Below the pieces are notes generated by a model. The model was given only the letters and a program-made list of their open reading frames with translations, searched no databases and had not been told where the DNA came from. From Lysobacter sp. HDW10 (GTDB lineage Bacteria; Pseudomonadota; Gammaproteobacteria; Xanthomonadales; Xanthomonadaceae): a stretch of DNA of 64,000 bases. Numbering within the stretch: the stretch's first letter is position 1; each line of letters opens with the position of its first letter. A program made the translations under genes and the position numbers. Of this stretch, positions 16,606-27,588 are shown in pieces. Location of the stretch: the NCBI RefSeq assembly GCF_011300685.1, contig NZ_CP049864.1, forward strand, positions 798,885-862,884. The letters run 5' to 3'.

Positions 16606-17661
16606 ATGACCGTTAACGCCTTTGGTGCTTATGCCGGCGACCAACCGTTGCAGGCTTTGACCATTTCACGTCGCCCTGTGGCTGCGCACGATGTGCAGAT
16701 CGACATCGCGTTTTGCGGTGTGTGTCATTCGGATTTGCATCAGGTGCGTGCCGAGTGGGCGGGCACGCTGTTTCCGTGTGTGCCCGGGCATGAAATCGTA
16801 GGACGCGTTTCTGCAATCGGCAGCGACGTGTCTGCGTTCAAGGTGGGCGACCTCGTCGGTGTTGGCTGCATCGTCGATAGCTGTCGCACCTGCGAAGACT
16901 GCGATGAAGGCTTGGAAAACTATTGCGACACCATGATCGGCACGTACAACTCGCCGACGCCAGATGCACCCGGCCACACCTTGGGTGGCTACTCAGAAAA
17001 AATTGTTGTCAGCGAACGCTACGTGTTGCGCGTGAGCCACAGCGAAGCACAGCTTGCAGCCGTTGCACCACTCTTGTGCGCCGGCATCACAACGTGGTCC
17101 CCCTTGCGTCATTGGAATGTCGGGCCTGGGAAGAAAGTCGGCATCGTTGGCATTGGCGGCCTCGGACACATGGGCGTCAAACTCGCGCACGCACTCGGTG
17201 CGCATGTGGTCGCCTTCACCACTTCAGAATCCAAGCGCAAAGATGCTTTGGCCTTGGGCGCAGATGAAGTTGTGGTTTCACGCAATGAAGATGAAATGCG
17301 CGCCCATCGCAAAAGTTTCGACTTCATTCTCAACACGGTCGCGGCACCGCATCCCCTGGATGCATTTCTCGCCTTGCTCAAACGCGATGGTGCAATGACC
17401 TTGGTCGGCGCACCTTCGACGCCGCATCCGTCGCCCAATGTCTTTAGCTTGATCATGAAGCGCCGCGCGTTGGCGGGCTCTCTGATTGGCGGCATTCCTG
17501 AAACCCAAGAAATGCTCGACTTCTGTGCAAAGCACAACATCGTCTCGGACATCGAATTGATCCGCGCCGACGAAATCAATGCCGCCTACGAACGCATGCT
17601 CAAGGGCGACGTGAAATACCGCTTCGTGATCGATAACGCGAGCCTGTCTGCCGACGCCTAA
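16606..17661 (+). CDS. Zinc-dependent alcohol dehydrogenase (YahK/cinnamyl type)
   Basis: The medium-chain dehydrogenase pattern is complete: catalytic zinc ligands in FCGVCHSDLHQ and PGHEIVGRV, four structural-zinc cysteines in CIVDSCRTCEDCDEGLENYC, and the cofactor fold GIVGIGGLGHMGVKLAHALG. The segment around AFTTSESKRKD, following the second strand of the nucleotide fold, suggests NADP(H), as in the YahK/cinnamyl-alcohol group of broad aldehyde reductases. GAAGGAC precedes the start codon. It is flanked by the two paralogous small-protein genes (16291 and 17752), an arrangement worth testing. The natural substrate is unknown, probably an aldehyde. Confidence 0.92.
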   Translation: MTVNAFGAYAGDQPLQALTISRRPVAAHDVQIDIAFCGVCHSDLHQVRAEWAGTLFPCVPGHEIVGRVSAIGSDVSAFKVGDLVGVGCIVDSCRTCEDCDEGLENYCDTMIGTYNSPTPDAPGHTLGGYSEKIVVSERYVLRVSHSEAQLAAVAPLLCAGITTWSPLRHWNVGPGKKVGIVGIGGLGHMGVKLAHALGAHVVAFTTSESKRKDALALGADEVVVSRNEDEMRAHRKSFDFILNTVAAPHPLDAFLALLKRDGAMTLVGAPSTPHPSPNVFSLIMKRRALAGSLIGGIPETQEMLDFCAKHNIVSDIELIRADEINAAYERMLKGDVKYRFVIDNASLSADA

Positions 17662-17751
17662 ACCGGCGTGACCATGGTGGGGTGACTTCTGGCACATTCG
17701 CTGTTGTTTTGGTGTGTTAGTCTACCAGTACACCACAACAACGAGACAGAC

Positions 17752-17961
17752 ATGAACGCTCAATTCCACACCGCCGACCGCCGTCAATATGCCCGCTTGG
17801 ACAACCGCACCCTGGCTGCCAACAGCGAATCTTACCTGCCGGAATCCAAGGCCAACCAAGAACCCGCCCGCTTCGGCGTGGGCTATGGCAGCAGCAGTGG
17901 CTACGTCAGCCGCCGCCGTTACACCCAAGAATTCGGACCGGCTCGCTTTTCCGTTCGCTGA
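17752..17961 (+). CDS. Small protein, paralogue of the one at 16291 (unknown family)
   Basis: The 69-residue product starts MNAQFHTADRRQYARLDN and ends FGPARFSVR, and matches the neighbour at 16291-16530 over its full length apart from a shorter middle section. The ATG at 17752 is chosen because it aligns exactly with the paralogue's start; an upstream in-frame codon at 17704 would add residues with no counterpart. The core FGVGYGSSSGYV is glycine- and aromatic-rich. No known domain is recognised. A hairpin (GGGGTA/TACCCC, 17968-17990) lies just after the stop, without a T run. Confidence 0.72.
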   Translation: MNAQFHTADRRQYARLDNRTLAANSESYLPESKANQEPARFGVGYGSSSGYVSRRRYTQEFGPARFSVR

Positions 17962-18005
17962 AACTTCGGGGTAACCTTCAGTTCTACCCCAGCTGCAGGC
18001 CCCCG

Positions 18006-18425
18006 ATGTTTCAGCGTTCCGTCACCCTAGAAGAACTCAACGCGCTTTCCCGCAACACCCTGATGGTGCCGCTGGGCATCCGCTTCACCGAAATTGGCCC
18101 TGACTTCCTGCGCGGCACCATGCCTGTGGATGCACGCACGCATCAACCCTATGGCCTGCTGCATGGCGGCGCATCCGCCGCCTTGGCCGAGACGCTCGGC
18201 AGCACTGCAGCAGGGATGTGCGTTGGTGAAGGGGAGGGCGTCGTCGGTATTGAAATCAACGCCAACCACCTCTCCGGCGTCCGCGAAGGCTTGGTCACCG
18301 GCACTGCACGCCCCCTACATGTCGGCCGCTCCACCCAAGTCTGGGAAATCCGGATCGAAGACGAAGCAGGCAAGCTCGTCTGCGTTTCCAGGCTCACCCT
18401 CGCGGTCATCCGTCGAAGGACCTGA
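18006..18425 (+). CDS. Hotdog-fold acyl-CoA thioesterase (YdiI/PaaI family)
   Basis: The 139-residue hotdog protein has the family signature YGLLHGGASAALAETLGSTA, where the glutamate is the catalytic base, followed by GIEINANHLSGVREG, as in YdiI/EntH-type thioesterases. These enzymes hydrolyse aryl- or acyl-CoA thioesters such as 1,4-dihydroxy-2-naphthoyl-CoA. No menaquinone genes are in the window, so a general acyl-CoA clean-up role is as likely as a pathway role. It starts 44 bases after the small-protein gene and is followed by the cytochrome gene, probably under a separate promoter. Confidence 0.88.
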   Translation: MFQRSVTLEELNALSRNTLMVPLGIRFTEIGPDFLRGTMPVDARTHQPYGLLHGGASAALAETLGSTAAGMCVGEGEGVVGIEINANHLSGVREGLVTGTARPLHVGRSTQVWEIRIEDEAGKLVCVSRLTLAVIRRRT

Positions 18426-18497
18426 CTGGTTCACCCCGCGCCTAGCCTTTATACTGTGTGGCTAGCGCCGCAAGGGAGCGGCTTGGGAACAGGCAAC

Positions 18498-19013
18498 GTG
18501 CGCAATTACGATCTCGAGTTTTTGAAAAAGTTTTCCATGATCATTGTTTTCCTGTCGGTGTTGACCGTGGGCTTGATCATTGCGGCTCACTACATTGGCA
18601 AGCAATTGCCGTATGAAGTGTCGAAGAGCGCAGAACAGAAGACGATTGAACGCATTGCGCCCGTGGGTGCCGTCTATGCCGGTCGTACCGGTTTGGCCCA
18701 ACAAGCCGCAGCGGACGAAGCCGCGAAAGACAAAGCCAAGTCGGCCGTCGCCTATGGCGGCACCACCGACGGTAAGGTCATCTACGACAACCTCTGCACC
18801 GGTTGCCACACCTCCGGTTCGGGCGGTGCGCCGACCTTGGATCCGTCGCATTGGACCGCGCGTATCGCACAAGGTAAGGACACCCTGTACAAGCACGCTA
18901 TCGAAGGCTTCACCGGTGCCTCCGGTGCGATGCCGGCACGTGGCGGTAACCCCGCGTTGACCGACGAGCAAATGAAGGCCACCGTGGATTGGATGCTCGC
19001 GCAAGCGAAGTGA
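18498..19013 (+). CDS. Membrane-anchored cytochrome c5-type protein
   Basis: One N-terminal membrane helix (about residues 13-32) is followed by a linker and a single cytochrome c domain with haem motif CTGCH (residues 100-104) and axial methionine M145 in ASGAMPARGG. The C-terminal MKATVDWMLAQAK helix completes the fold. I chose the GTG at 18498 because RNYDLEFLKKF directly before the helix is the usual start of this family; an upstream ATG at 18456 lacks support. The domain faces the periplasm and carries electrons in a respiratory chain, probably to a terminal oxidase. A strong terminator follows. Confidence 0.87.
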   Translation: MRNYDLEFLKKFSMIIVFLSVLTVGLIIAAHYIGKQLPYEVSKSAEQKTIERIAPVGAVYAGRTGLAQQAAADEAAKDKAKSAVAYGGTTDGKVIYDNLCTGCHTSGSGGAPTLDPSHWTARIAQGKDTLYKHAIEGFTGASGAMPARGGNPALTDEQMKATVDWMLAQAK

Positions 19014-19036
19014 TCCACTCGCACATGATCGACTGC

Positions 19037-19062
19037 ACGCCGCCTCCGGGCGGCGTCGCTTT
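19037..19062 (+). terminator. Rho-independent terminator after the cytochrome gene
   Basis: A perfect 8-base-pair stem ACGCCGCC/GGCGGCGT (19037-19044, 19049-19056) with a TCCG tetraloop is followed by CGCTTTTTC. Confidence 0.93.
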
Positions 19063-19098
19063 TTCTGACGTATACAGCTGAACGTGCACACTGGTCGG

Positions 19099-19767
19099 AT
19101 GAACATCGAAAACACCCCCTTTCCAGCGGTCGACAGCACGCTGATGCTCGAAGGTCCTGCGGGCCCCTTGGAAGTCCAAGTCGAATGGCCGGATGTTGGC
19201 CAAAGTGCGCAAAACGCAACGGCGATCGTGTGCCATCCCTTGCCCACCGGCGGCGGCACCAAAGACAACAAGGTCGTGACCACGACGGCCAAGGCGTTCC
19301 GTGAAATGGGCATGCCAAGCGTGCGCTTTAACTTCCGCGGCACCGGGAAGTCGGCAGGGGCGTTCGACAATGGTGTGGGTGAACTCGCCGACCTCTTAGC
19401 CATCGTGCAATGGGTCCGAACTGCACGACCGAACACCACACTCTGGTTGGCCGGTTTCAGTTTCGGTAGCTATGTGTCGCTGAGTGCTGTCGCCCAGGCG
19501 CGACCGGACTATCTCCTTTCGATCGCGCCACCTGCAGGGCGATGGGACTTCGCCTCGATTGCGGCACCGGCGATGCCTTGGCTGGTTGTGCAAGGTGAGG
19601 CGGACGAATTGGTCGACGCGGCGACCGTCAAACAGTGGTTCGATGGTTTGCACGCACCACACGCAAGTTACATTTCGATGCCCGAGACCTCGCACTTTTT
19701 CCACGGCAAATTGATTGATCTGCGTGACGCGATCTTGAACTGGGCGCGCAACGCCAACACGCTATGA
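19099..19767 (+). CDS. Alpha/beta hydrolase of the COG2945 type
   Basis: The protein (222 residues) has CHPLPTGGGTKDNKVV (oxyanion and family signature), RFNFRGTGKS, the nucleophile elbow AGFSFGSYVS, acid in VQGEADELVD and histidine in SHFFHG. These are the marks of the short cytoplasmic hydrolases of COG2945, whose substrates are not settled. The ATG at 19099 is preferred to a GTG at 19084 for lack of any upstream ribosome site at the latter. Its stop overlaps the zapE start by four bases (ATGA), so it heads the hydrolase-zapE-queF operon. Confidence 0.85.
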   Translation: MNIENTPFPAVDSTLMLEGPAGPLEVQVEWPDVGQSAQNATAIVCHPLPTGGGTKDNKVVTTTAKAFREMGMPSVRFNFRGTGKSAGAFDNGVGELADLLAIVQWVRTARPNTTLWLAGFSFGSYVSLSAVAQARPDYLLSIAPPAGRWDFASIAAPAMPWLVVQGEADELVDAATVKQWFDGLHAPHASYISMPETSHFFHGKLIDLRDAILNWARNANTL

Positions 19768-20894
19768 GTCTGAAGCCTTCACCCACGCAAGCCTATTTGG
19801 CGGGCGTACAAAGCGGCGCATGGCAATCCGATCCTGCGCAGTTGGAAGTTCTGCGTGTGTTGGACCGCATTCAATCAGAGCTACGTGTCGAGTCAGACAC
19901 GGGCCGCGGCTTTCTGTCCAAGCTGTTCAAACGCGAAGAGACGGCACCTGTGTGCGGTCTTTACGTGTGGGGAGGGGTCGGCCGCGGCAAGACCTTCATG
20001 GTGGATCTGTTCTACGACACGGTCGAGACCTCAAAGAAGAAACGCACACACTTCCATCGATTCATGCGGGAAGTCCATGCGCGATTGATGGCGCATGCCG
20101 GCGAGAGTGATCCGCTGGTCAAGATTGCCGAAGAATGGCGCGACAGTTTGCGCTTGTTGGTGCTCGACGAATTCATCGTGACCGATATCGGTGACGCCAT
20201 GTTGCTGGGACGCTTGCTGGATCAATTGTTCGCGCAAGGCGTCACCTTGGTGACCACCTCGAACACGCCACCTGTGAATTTGTACAAAGACGGCTTGCAA
20301 CGGGCAAGTTTCTTGCCTGCGATTGCATTGATCGAACAGCATTGCGAAGTGGTCGAGATTCACAGCACGACGGATTACCGCTTACGTGCATTGACGCAAA
20401 GTCCGGTGTATCGCGCGCCTCTGGACGCGCAGTCTGATACTTGGCTCGAATCGCGTTGGCATGAACTGGGCGGCGACGACAAACATCGCGACGCCGGGTT
20501 GCTCATCGACGGCCGACGCATCCCGGTGCGTGCACGCGTGCCGGGCATGGTGTGGTTGGACTTCGCTGCACTGTGTGATGGGCCGCGCGGGACGACCGAC
20601 TACATTGAGATCGCGCAAGAGTTTCATACGGTGTTCTGCGGCGGAATTCCACGCTTCGATGGCAACAACGACGATCCTGCGCGTCGCTTCATCAATGCGA
20701 TCGATGAGTTCTACGATCGCAATGTCAACTTTGTTTGCACGGCAGATGCACCCCCGGAGACCTTGTATCAAGGGACACGCATGGCGGCGGTATTCGAACG
20801 CACCGCTTCAAGATTGATTGAAATGCAAAGCGCTGAATATCTTGCCAACGAACACGCCAGCTGTGTAGAGAACCGCGCGGAGCCGACACAATGA
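19764..20894 (+). CDS. zapE: Cell division protein ZapE (AFG1-like ATPase)
   Basis: The AFG1/ZapE family is evident from VCGLYVWGGVGRGKTFMVD (Walker A GVGRGKT), the neighbouring KKRTHFHRFMREVH, Walker B with LLVLDEFIVTDIGDAM, and VTTSNTPPVNLY (sensor). At 376 residues it equals the E. coli protein (375). ZapE associates with the division ring and destabilises FtsZ polymers under low oxygen or heat in E. coli. It overlaps the hydrolase gene before it and queF after it by four bases on each side, indicating translational coupling within one operon; a functional link with queuosine synthesis is not known. Confidence 0.95.
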   Translation: MSLKPSPTQAYLAGVQSGAWQSDPAQLEVLRVLDRIQSELRVESDTGRGFLSKLFKREETAPVCGLYVWGGVGRGKTFMVDLFYDTVETSKKKRTHFHRFMREVHARLMAHAGESDPLVKIAEEWRDSLRLLVLDEFIVTDIGDAMLLGRLLDQLFAQGVTLVTTSNTPPVNLYKDGLQRASFLPAIALIEQHCEVVEIHSTTDYRLRALTQSPVYRAPLDAQSDTWLESRWHELGGDDKHRDAGLLIDGRRIPVRARVPGMVWLDFAALCDGPRGTTDYIEIAQEFHTVFCGGIPRFDGNNDDPARRFINAIDEFYDRNVNFVCTADAPPETLYQGTRMAAVFERTASRLIEMQSAEYLANEHASCVENRAEPTQ

Positions 20895-21706
20895 ATTCGC
20901 ATACCCCTGAAAGCAGTCAATTAGGCCGCGGCACAGCGTACCCAACGGCGTACGACGAAACACTGCTCTTTCCGATTCCGCGCTCGCAAGCACGCGATGA
21001 GATTGGTATTCATGGCGCGCTGCCTTTTATCGGCCACGATGTTTGGAATGCCTATGAGTTGAGTTGGCTGGATGCGCAGGGCAAGCCCATTGTCGATACA
21101 GCGCAATTCATCGTGCCGGCGACATCACCAAATCTGATTGAGTCAAAGTCTTTCAAGCTGTACTTGAATAGCTTGAATAGCGCGAACTTCGCATCGCATG
21201 AGGCAGTGCAAGCGCGTGTAACCGCGGCACTCTCCAAGGCTGCCGGCGCGCCCGTCACCCTGCGCTTCGGCGTACCGCATACGCAAGAAGAAGCATCGGG
21301 GTCGTGTATCGACGACCTGCCGGTCACGATCAAGACGTATGGTCCACCCGATGCACGCTTGCTGAAGCACAGTGCGGCAGATGTCTCGGAAGTACTGTTT
21401 TCAAGACTGTTGAAATCAAATTGCCCGGTGACGTCGCAACCCGATTGGGCGACTTTGACGATCGACTACAGCGGGCCGCAGTTGGATCGCAGCGCACTGC
21501 TCGAGTACATCGTGAGTTTCCGTAACCACTGTGAATTCCACGAGCAGTGCGTAGAACGCATTTTTATAGATTTAATGACGCAGACTTCACCGCGTCGCTT
21601 GTCAGTAACCGCGCGCTATACACGACGCGGTGGCTTGGACATCAATCCCTGGCGTGCAACGGTGAATGAAAACCGAATGGAATTCGTCCGTGATGTCCGG
21701 CAATGA
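20891..21706 (+). CDS. queF: NADPH-dependent 7-cyano-7-deazaguanine reductase QueF (long form)
   Basis: QueF reduces preQ0 to preQ1 in queuosine synthesis. The sequence has the QueF motif ESKSFKLYLNSLN (residues 84-96) and the catalytic pair Cys178 and Asp185 in SNCPVTSQPDW, followed by the FHEQCVERIF substrate-binding segment. With 271 residues it is the two-lobed type found in E. coli (282) and not the short Bacillus form. The start overlaps the zapE stop by four bases. Other queuosine genes are not in the window. Confidence 0.96.
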   Translation: MNSHTPESSQLGRGTAYPTAYDETLLFPIPRSQARDEIGIHGALPFIGHDVWNAYELSWLDAQGKPIVDTAQFIVPATSPNLIESKSFKLYLNSLNSANFASHEAVQARVTAALSKAAGAPVTLRFGVPHTQEEASGSCIDDLPVTIKTYGPPDARLLKHSAADVSEVLFSRLLKSNCPVTSQPDWATLTIDYSGPQLDRSALLEYIVSFRNHCEFHEQCVERIFIDLMTQTSPRRLSVTARYTRRGGLDINPWRATVNENRMEFVRDVRQ

Positions 21707-21776
21707 GGAAATGATTCGTTCTTAACATGCCCCGTGGCATGGTGAAATCACTCGATGCCTCAGAAGGATTCAAGTG

Positions 21777-22028
21777 ATGAACAACGAACGTCCTGATTTC
21801 TCCGACGTCCAATCCTCCGTGACCTCAACCGAAGAAATTGTTGAGAACGGCGGCGGTGCAGGCGCACAAACGTATACGGTCAAGTCCGGCGACACGCTGT
21901 CGCACATTTCGAAAGCGTTCTACGGCAATGCCAATAAGTGGAACACCATCTTTGAAGCCAACCGCGACCAACTGGACGACCCCGACAAGATCAAGCCGGG
22001 TCAAGTTCTGAACATTCCGGCTGCCTGA
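21777..22028 (+). CDS. Small LysM-domain protein (YgaU-like)
   Basis: This 83-residue protein is mostly one LysM domain: [20 protein letters not shown], then [14 protein letters not shown] and [10 protein letters not shown], after a short acidic leader. LysM domains bind peptidoglycan or, in the YgaU (Kbp) branch, potassium; the C-terminal LysM with an aspartate-rich front resembles Kbp, but the BON domain that Kbp carries is missing. There is no signal peptide, so it is cytoplasmic unless exported otherwise. AAGGA lies eight bases before the ATG at 21777. A CATGCC/GGCATG hairpin lies in the leader (21726-21741). Confidence 0.85.
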   Translation: MNNERPDFSDVQSSVTSTEEIVENGGGAGAQTYTVKSGDTLSHISKAFYGNANKWNTIFEANRDQLDDPDKIKPGQVLNIPAA

Positions 22029-22063
22029 ATTCAAACGTCCCAATCCATTTCCAAGGAACGAAT

Positions 22064-22552
22064 ATGACCAAGAATCGTCTTTCACTTGTTGTTGCCGCCG
22101 CTTTGATTTCCTCGATCGCCATCGTGGGCTGTAAGAAGAAAGAAGAAGCAGTTGTTACACCCGCACCGACACCGGTTGAAACGGCGCCGGCACCTGCACC
22201 GGTCGCCGCGACGGCGTCCGTCACCTCGCTCGACCTGGGCAATGCCGTGGGTGCAGACATGAAGGTCACGATGCCGATGACTGCCTTCAAGCCTTCAGAC
22301 GCCATCATCGCAGCGGTCGGTACCTCGACCAGCGACGCAGCAGCGACCGTCCCGGGCAAGTTGGCCGCGAAGTGGACGTATCAAGATGGCCAAGTGGTCA
22401 ATGAAGAGTCGAAAGACGTCAACTTCAATGGCAATGGCGTCACCAACTTCAAGATCAATAGCCCGAAGGGCTTCCCGGTCGGTAAGTACAAGGTCGATAT
22501 CAGCTTGGACGGCATGCCGGTCAAGTCGGCTGAGTTCACAGTCGCCAAGTAA
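22064..22552 (+). CDS. Putative lipoprotein of unknown function
   Basis: A lipobox (IAIVGC) makes the mature protein start CKKKEEAV, followed by a Pro/Ala/Thr linker (VVTPAPTPVETAPAPAP) and a compact beta-rich domain ending GKYKVDISLDGMPVKSAEFTV that resembles an immunoglobulin-like fold. This is the layout of surface or inner-face outer-membrane lipoproteins that present a binding domain. AAGGAACG precedes the ATG. It follows the LysM gene by 35 bases and is closed by a terminator, so the two probably form one transcript for envelope proteins. Confidence 0.75.
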   Translation: MTKNRLSLVVAAALISSIAIVGCKKKEEAVVTPAPTPVETAPAPAPVAATASVTSLDLGNAVGADMKVTMPMTAFKPSDAIIAAVGTSTSDAAATVPGKLAAKWTYQDGQVVNEESKDVNFNGNGVTNFKINSPKGFPVGKYKVDISLDGMPVKSAEFTVAK

Positions 22553-22578
22553 GTCATCCACACGCTTGCGTGTAGTGG

Positions 22579-22606
22579 GGCGCGTCGGAAACGGCGCGCC
22601 TTTTCT
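22579..22606 (+). terminator. Rho-independent terminator after the lipoprotein gene
   Basis: GGCGCGTCG (22579-22587) pairs with CGGCGCGCC (22592-22600), one G-U pair, around a GAAA tetraloop, followed by TTTTCTTT. Confidence 0.92.
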
Positions 22607-22658
22607 TTGCATCCACCCCACGCCAGCGGCGACAATGGGGGCTTAAGTCGAATCCTAG

Positions 22659-24887
<2,229 letters not shown>

Positions 24888-24925
24888 ACCGCCCACGCAA
24901 CCCTTATAAGACTGGAGACATTGCC

Positions 24926-25846
24926 ATGGATAAGACAAAGCTACTTGTGTGTTCCTTGAGCCTCGCACTCACGGCATGTGCCAGTTCGACAACGCGAACG
25001 GGGGCGGCTGCGGCCGCAGATGCAGACGCTGCGGCACACACCGCGGCAATGGCTGCAGCCGACGCCGCGGCAGAAGCGGCGGCGCTTGCGGCGGATGACG
25101 CCGAACTGACCGCGGCCATTCAAAGCCCCGATCGTTCAAGCGCAAATCGCGCGCGCGATGTTTATCGGCATCCAGCTGAAACCCTGTCGTTCTTCCGCGT
25201 CACACCGCGCAGCCACGTGCTTGAAATCACACCGGGCGGCGGTTGGTATACCGAAATCTTGGTGCCTTATCTGAATGCAAGCGGCAGCTACACCGCTGCA
25301 TTGGTCGACCCTTCTGCAGTGCCAACGGGCGCCGCGCGCGAGTTTCAGATCAAGCAAAAGCGCACATTTGAGACGTTTCTTGCTGGCAAGACATCGGGTT
25401 TCAATACAGTGAAACAAATCGGCTTTAATCCGGCCGCGCCGAATTTCGAGTCAGTGAATGGTCTCGACACGATCCTGACGTTTCGCAATGTGCATAACTG
25501 GGTTGCTGCCGGCACGGCTCAGCTTTACTTCGATGCGTTTTTCAAAGCATTGAAGCCGGGTGGTGTGCTGGGTGTAGCCGACCACCGCGCGAAGCCCGGC
25601 ACGGATTTGGAAACAATGAAGAAGTCTGGCTATCTGACGGAAGCGTTGGTGATTGGCTACGCGACACAGGCAGGCTTTGTGCTTGATGGCACGTCGGAGG
25701 TCAATGCCAATGCCAAGGACAACACCCAGCACCCGAATGGTGTCTGGACCTTGCCACCGACGAATCGTCACGACGCCAAAGACGACGCCACCTACAAAGC
25801 CATCGGCGAAAGCGATCGCATGACCTTGCGCTTTAGGAAACCCTGA
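24926..25846 (+). CDS. Lipoprotein-type class I methyltransferase (COG4798-like)
   Basis: An N-terminal lipobox (ALTAC) is followed by about 35 residues that are over half alanine ([18 protein letters not shown]), a flexible or helical arm. Then comes a methyltransferase domain with SAM motif [16 protein letters not shown] and the typical [15 protein letters not shown] and [13 protein letters not shown] strands. This matches the predicted COG4798 methyltransferases, which commonly carry a signal peptide. Exported SAM-dependent methylation is hard to explain, since SAM is not expected in the periplasm, so either the lipoprotein signal is not used or the enzyme binds another ligand. It precedes rluE by six bases. 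Confidence 0.82.
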   Translation: MDKTKLLVCSLSLALTACASSTTRTGAAAAADADAAAHTAAMAAADAAAEAAALAADDAELTAAIQSPDRSSANRARDVYRHPAETLSFFRVTPRSHVLEITPGGGWYTEILVPYLNASGSYTAALVDPSAVPTGAAREFQIKQKRTFETFLAGKTSGFNTVKQIGFNPAAPNFESVNGLDTILTFRNVHNWVAAGTAQLYFDAFFKALKPGGVLGVADHRAKPGTDLETMKKSGYLTEALVIGYATQAGFVLDGTSEVNANAKDNTQHPNGVWTLPPTNRHDAKDDATYKAIGESDRMTLRFRKP

Positions 25847-25851
25847 TTCGG

Positions 25852-26397
25852 ATGTTGATTGCTTTCAACAAGCCGTTCAACGTCTTATGCCAGTTCACTG
25901 ATCGAAGCCAGCCACCGCGCACGACGCTGGCCGCGTTCAAACTCCCGCTGAACGTCTATGCAGCTGGCAGGCTGGACTATGACAGTGAAGGCCTGTTGCT
26001 CCTCACCGATGACGGGCCTTTGGCACATCGGCTGACCGACCCGCGGCACAAAATCAGCAAAACGTACTGCGTGCAGGTAGAAGGTACGCCGACCGAGGCA
26101 CAACTGAAGCAGCTTGCACGCGGTGTGACATTGAGCGACGGCCCGACCTTGCCCGCACGCGTAAGTGTTATCGATGCGCCGCCTGTGTGGCCGCGCAATC
26201 CGCCCGTACGTTTCCGCAAAACCGTGCCTGACACATGGATTGAGTTGGAGATTCGCGAAGGCCGCAATCGGCAAGTGCGGCGCATGACCGCAGCTGTCGG
26301 TTTGCCGACGCTGCGATTAATTCGTGTCCGCATGGGTGACATCGGTTTGGAGTCGCTTGCGCCAGGTGAATGGCGCGAAGTGCATACACCTGTTTAA
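25852..26397 (+). CDS. rluE: 23S rRNA pseudouridine synthase RluE-like
   Basis: The RsuA-family catalytic motif [19 protein letters not shown] places the active aspartate at residue 42, and [13 protein letters not shown] is the second family signature. The protein has no N-terminal S4 domain, as in RluE, which makes pseudouridine 2457 in E. coli 23S rRNA. At 181 residues it is close to the E. coli length minus its leader. It starts six bases after the methyltransferase stop, so the two may be cotranscribed. Exact position specificity is inferred from family only. Confidence 0.9.
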   Translation: MLIAFNKPFNVLCQFTDRSQPPRTTLAAFKLPLNVYAAGRLDYDSEGLLLLTDDGPLAHRLTDPRHKISKTYCVQVEGTPTEAQLKQLARGVTLSDGPTLPARVSVIDAPPVWPRNPPVRFRKTVPDTWIELEIREGRNRQVRRMTAAVGLPTLRLIRVRMGDIGLESLAPGEWREVHTPV

Positions 26398-26451
26398 GAC
26401 AGAAACGTGAACGCTTAAGGATTCAGCTTTCAGTCGTTCGGGTGGGAACGA

Positions 26452-26457
26452 TATACT
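26452..26457 (+). promoter_or_regulatory. Candidate -10 box of the REC-histidine kinase gene
   Basis: TATACT stands 27 bases before the ATG at 26485, in an otherwise gene-free stretch. The -35 hexamer 17 bases upstream (TTCAGT) matches the consensus poorly, so only the -10 element is well supported. Confidence 0.4.
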
Positions 26458-26484
26458 GCGCTTTCCTGAAGGGGTTCATAAAGC

Positions 26485-27588
26485 ATGGCGAGCACGTTCC
26501 CTCACTCGGGTCGCATCCTGATCGTGGATGATCAAGCGGCGAATCTGCGTGTAGTCTCCACATTGTTGACGCGAAACGGCTACGAAGTCGACACAGCCGA
26601 GAACGGCGAAGCCATGTTCGCAGCGTGCAAAACGCAAATGCCAGACCTCGTCCTCCTCGACATGTTGATGCCGATGATGGATGGCTTCGAAGTGCTGACG
26701 CGCATGAAGCAAGATGAAGTGCTGATGCGCGTGCCTGTCATTTGTTTGACCGCCATGCAAGACCGCGATCTTCTGATTCGCGCGTTTGAAGCAGGCGCCG
26801 TTGATTACATCACCAAACCCTTTTTGTCCGAAGAACTTCTTGCGCGCGTGAGTGCGCATGTCGGACTGAAGCTGACACGTGACCGCTTGGAACGTGTCGC
26901 AAGCGAATGTCAGAGCCTGGTCAACCTGGTGGCGCATGACCTGAAGAATCCGCTGACCAGCATCATGTTCGCCAGCGAAGTGATCATCCATGACGGGTGC
27001 AAACCCGAGCGCGTGCCGCGCTATTTGGAGATGATCCACGAAAGTGCGAACGACGCAGTCGGCTATATCCGGCGCTATCTTGAATCGCAAGATCCGCATA
27101 AGGCGGGCTTGGACAATGCCGCCAATATCGGTGCGGGATTGAACGAAACATTGGAATGGTTGCGCTCGCGCTACGAACTGCAATGCGAGAGCAAAGGCTT
27201 GGCCCTCTCGATTGTCAACGCAGCTGAAGATGTGCTGGTTGCAATTGACGCAATGGTTTTGCATCAAGTGTGCGAAAACCTCATTACGAATGCATTGAAG
27301 TACGCCACTGAAGGCGGTGAGCTGAAACTCACTGCACGTAAGGGCGCACCGGGGTTTGGTGTCATCACTGCCGAAGATCGTGGCCCCGGTATTCCTGCGC
27401 ACAAGCAGCGTGAATTGTTCAAGGCGTTCATTCGACTGACTGATGAAGAAGAGCACGCCGAGATGTCGAGTGGGCTTGGGTTGTCGCTTGCGAGACAGAT
27501 TGTTTCAAGATTCGGCGGGCAGCTTTTCTACGAGGATCGCGAAGGCGGTGGGTCGCGGTTTGTAGTTGAGTTGCCGTTGCGCAGCTAA
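26485..27588 (+). CDS. Hybrid protein: receiver domain plus histidine kinase
   Basis: Domain order is reversed from a usual kinase. An N-terminal receiver (residues 9-125, phosphoacceptor Asp59 in VLLDMLMP, KPF at 111-113) leads to a HisKA segment with His151 in NLVAHDLKNPLTS, then an ATPase domain with NALKYA, EDRGPGIP and SSGLGLSLARQI. There is no membrane segment or PAS domain, so it is a soluble kinase that takes its input from a receiver, as in phosphorelays or cell-cycle-type signalling. No partner regulator gene is adjacent. Confidence 0.9.
   Translation: MASTFPHSGRILIVDDQAANLRVVSTLLTRNGYEVDTAENGEAMFAACKTQMPDLVLLDMLMPMMDGFEVLTRMKQDEVLMRVPVICLTAMQDRDLLIRAFEAGAVDYITKPFLSEELLARVSAHVGLKLTRDRLERVASECQSLVNLVAHDLKNPLTSIMFASEVIIHDGCKPERVPRYLEMIHESANDAVGYIRRYLESQDPHKAGLDNAANIGAGLNETLEWLRSRYELQCESKGLALSIVNAAEDVLVAIDAMVLHQVCENLITNALKYATEGGELKLTARKGAPGFGVITAEDRGPGIPAHKQRELFKAFIRLTDEEEHAEMSSGLGLSLARQIVSRFGGQLFYEDREGGGSRFVVELPLRS

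Noticed and set aside
17968-17990. GGGGTA/TACCCC hairpin after the small-protein gene as a terminator
   Set aside because: Only six pairs, an 11-base loop and no T run.
26476-27456. A 326-codon minus-strand frame opposite the REC-kinase gene
   Set aside because: No domain, and the kinase signatures prove the other strand.
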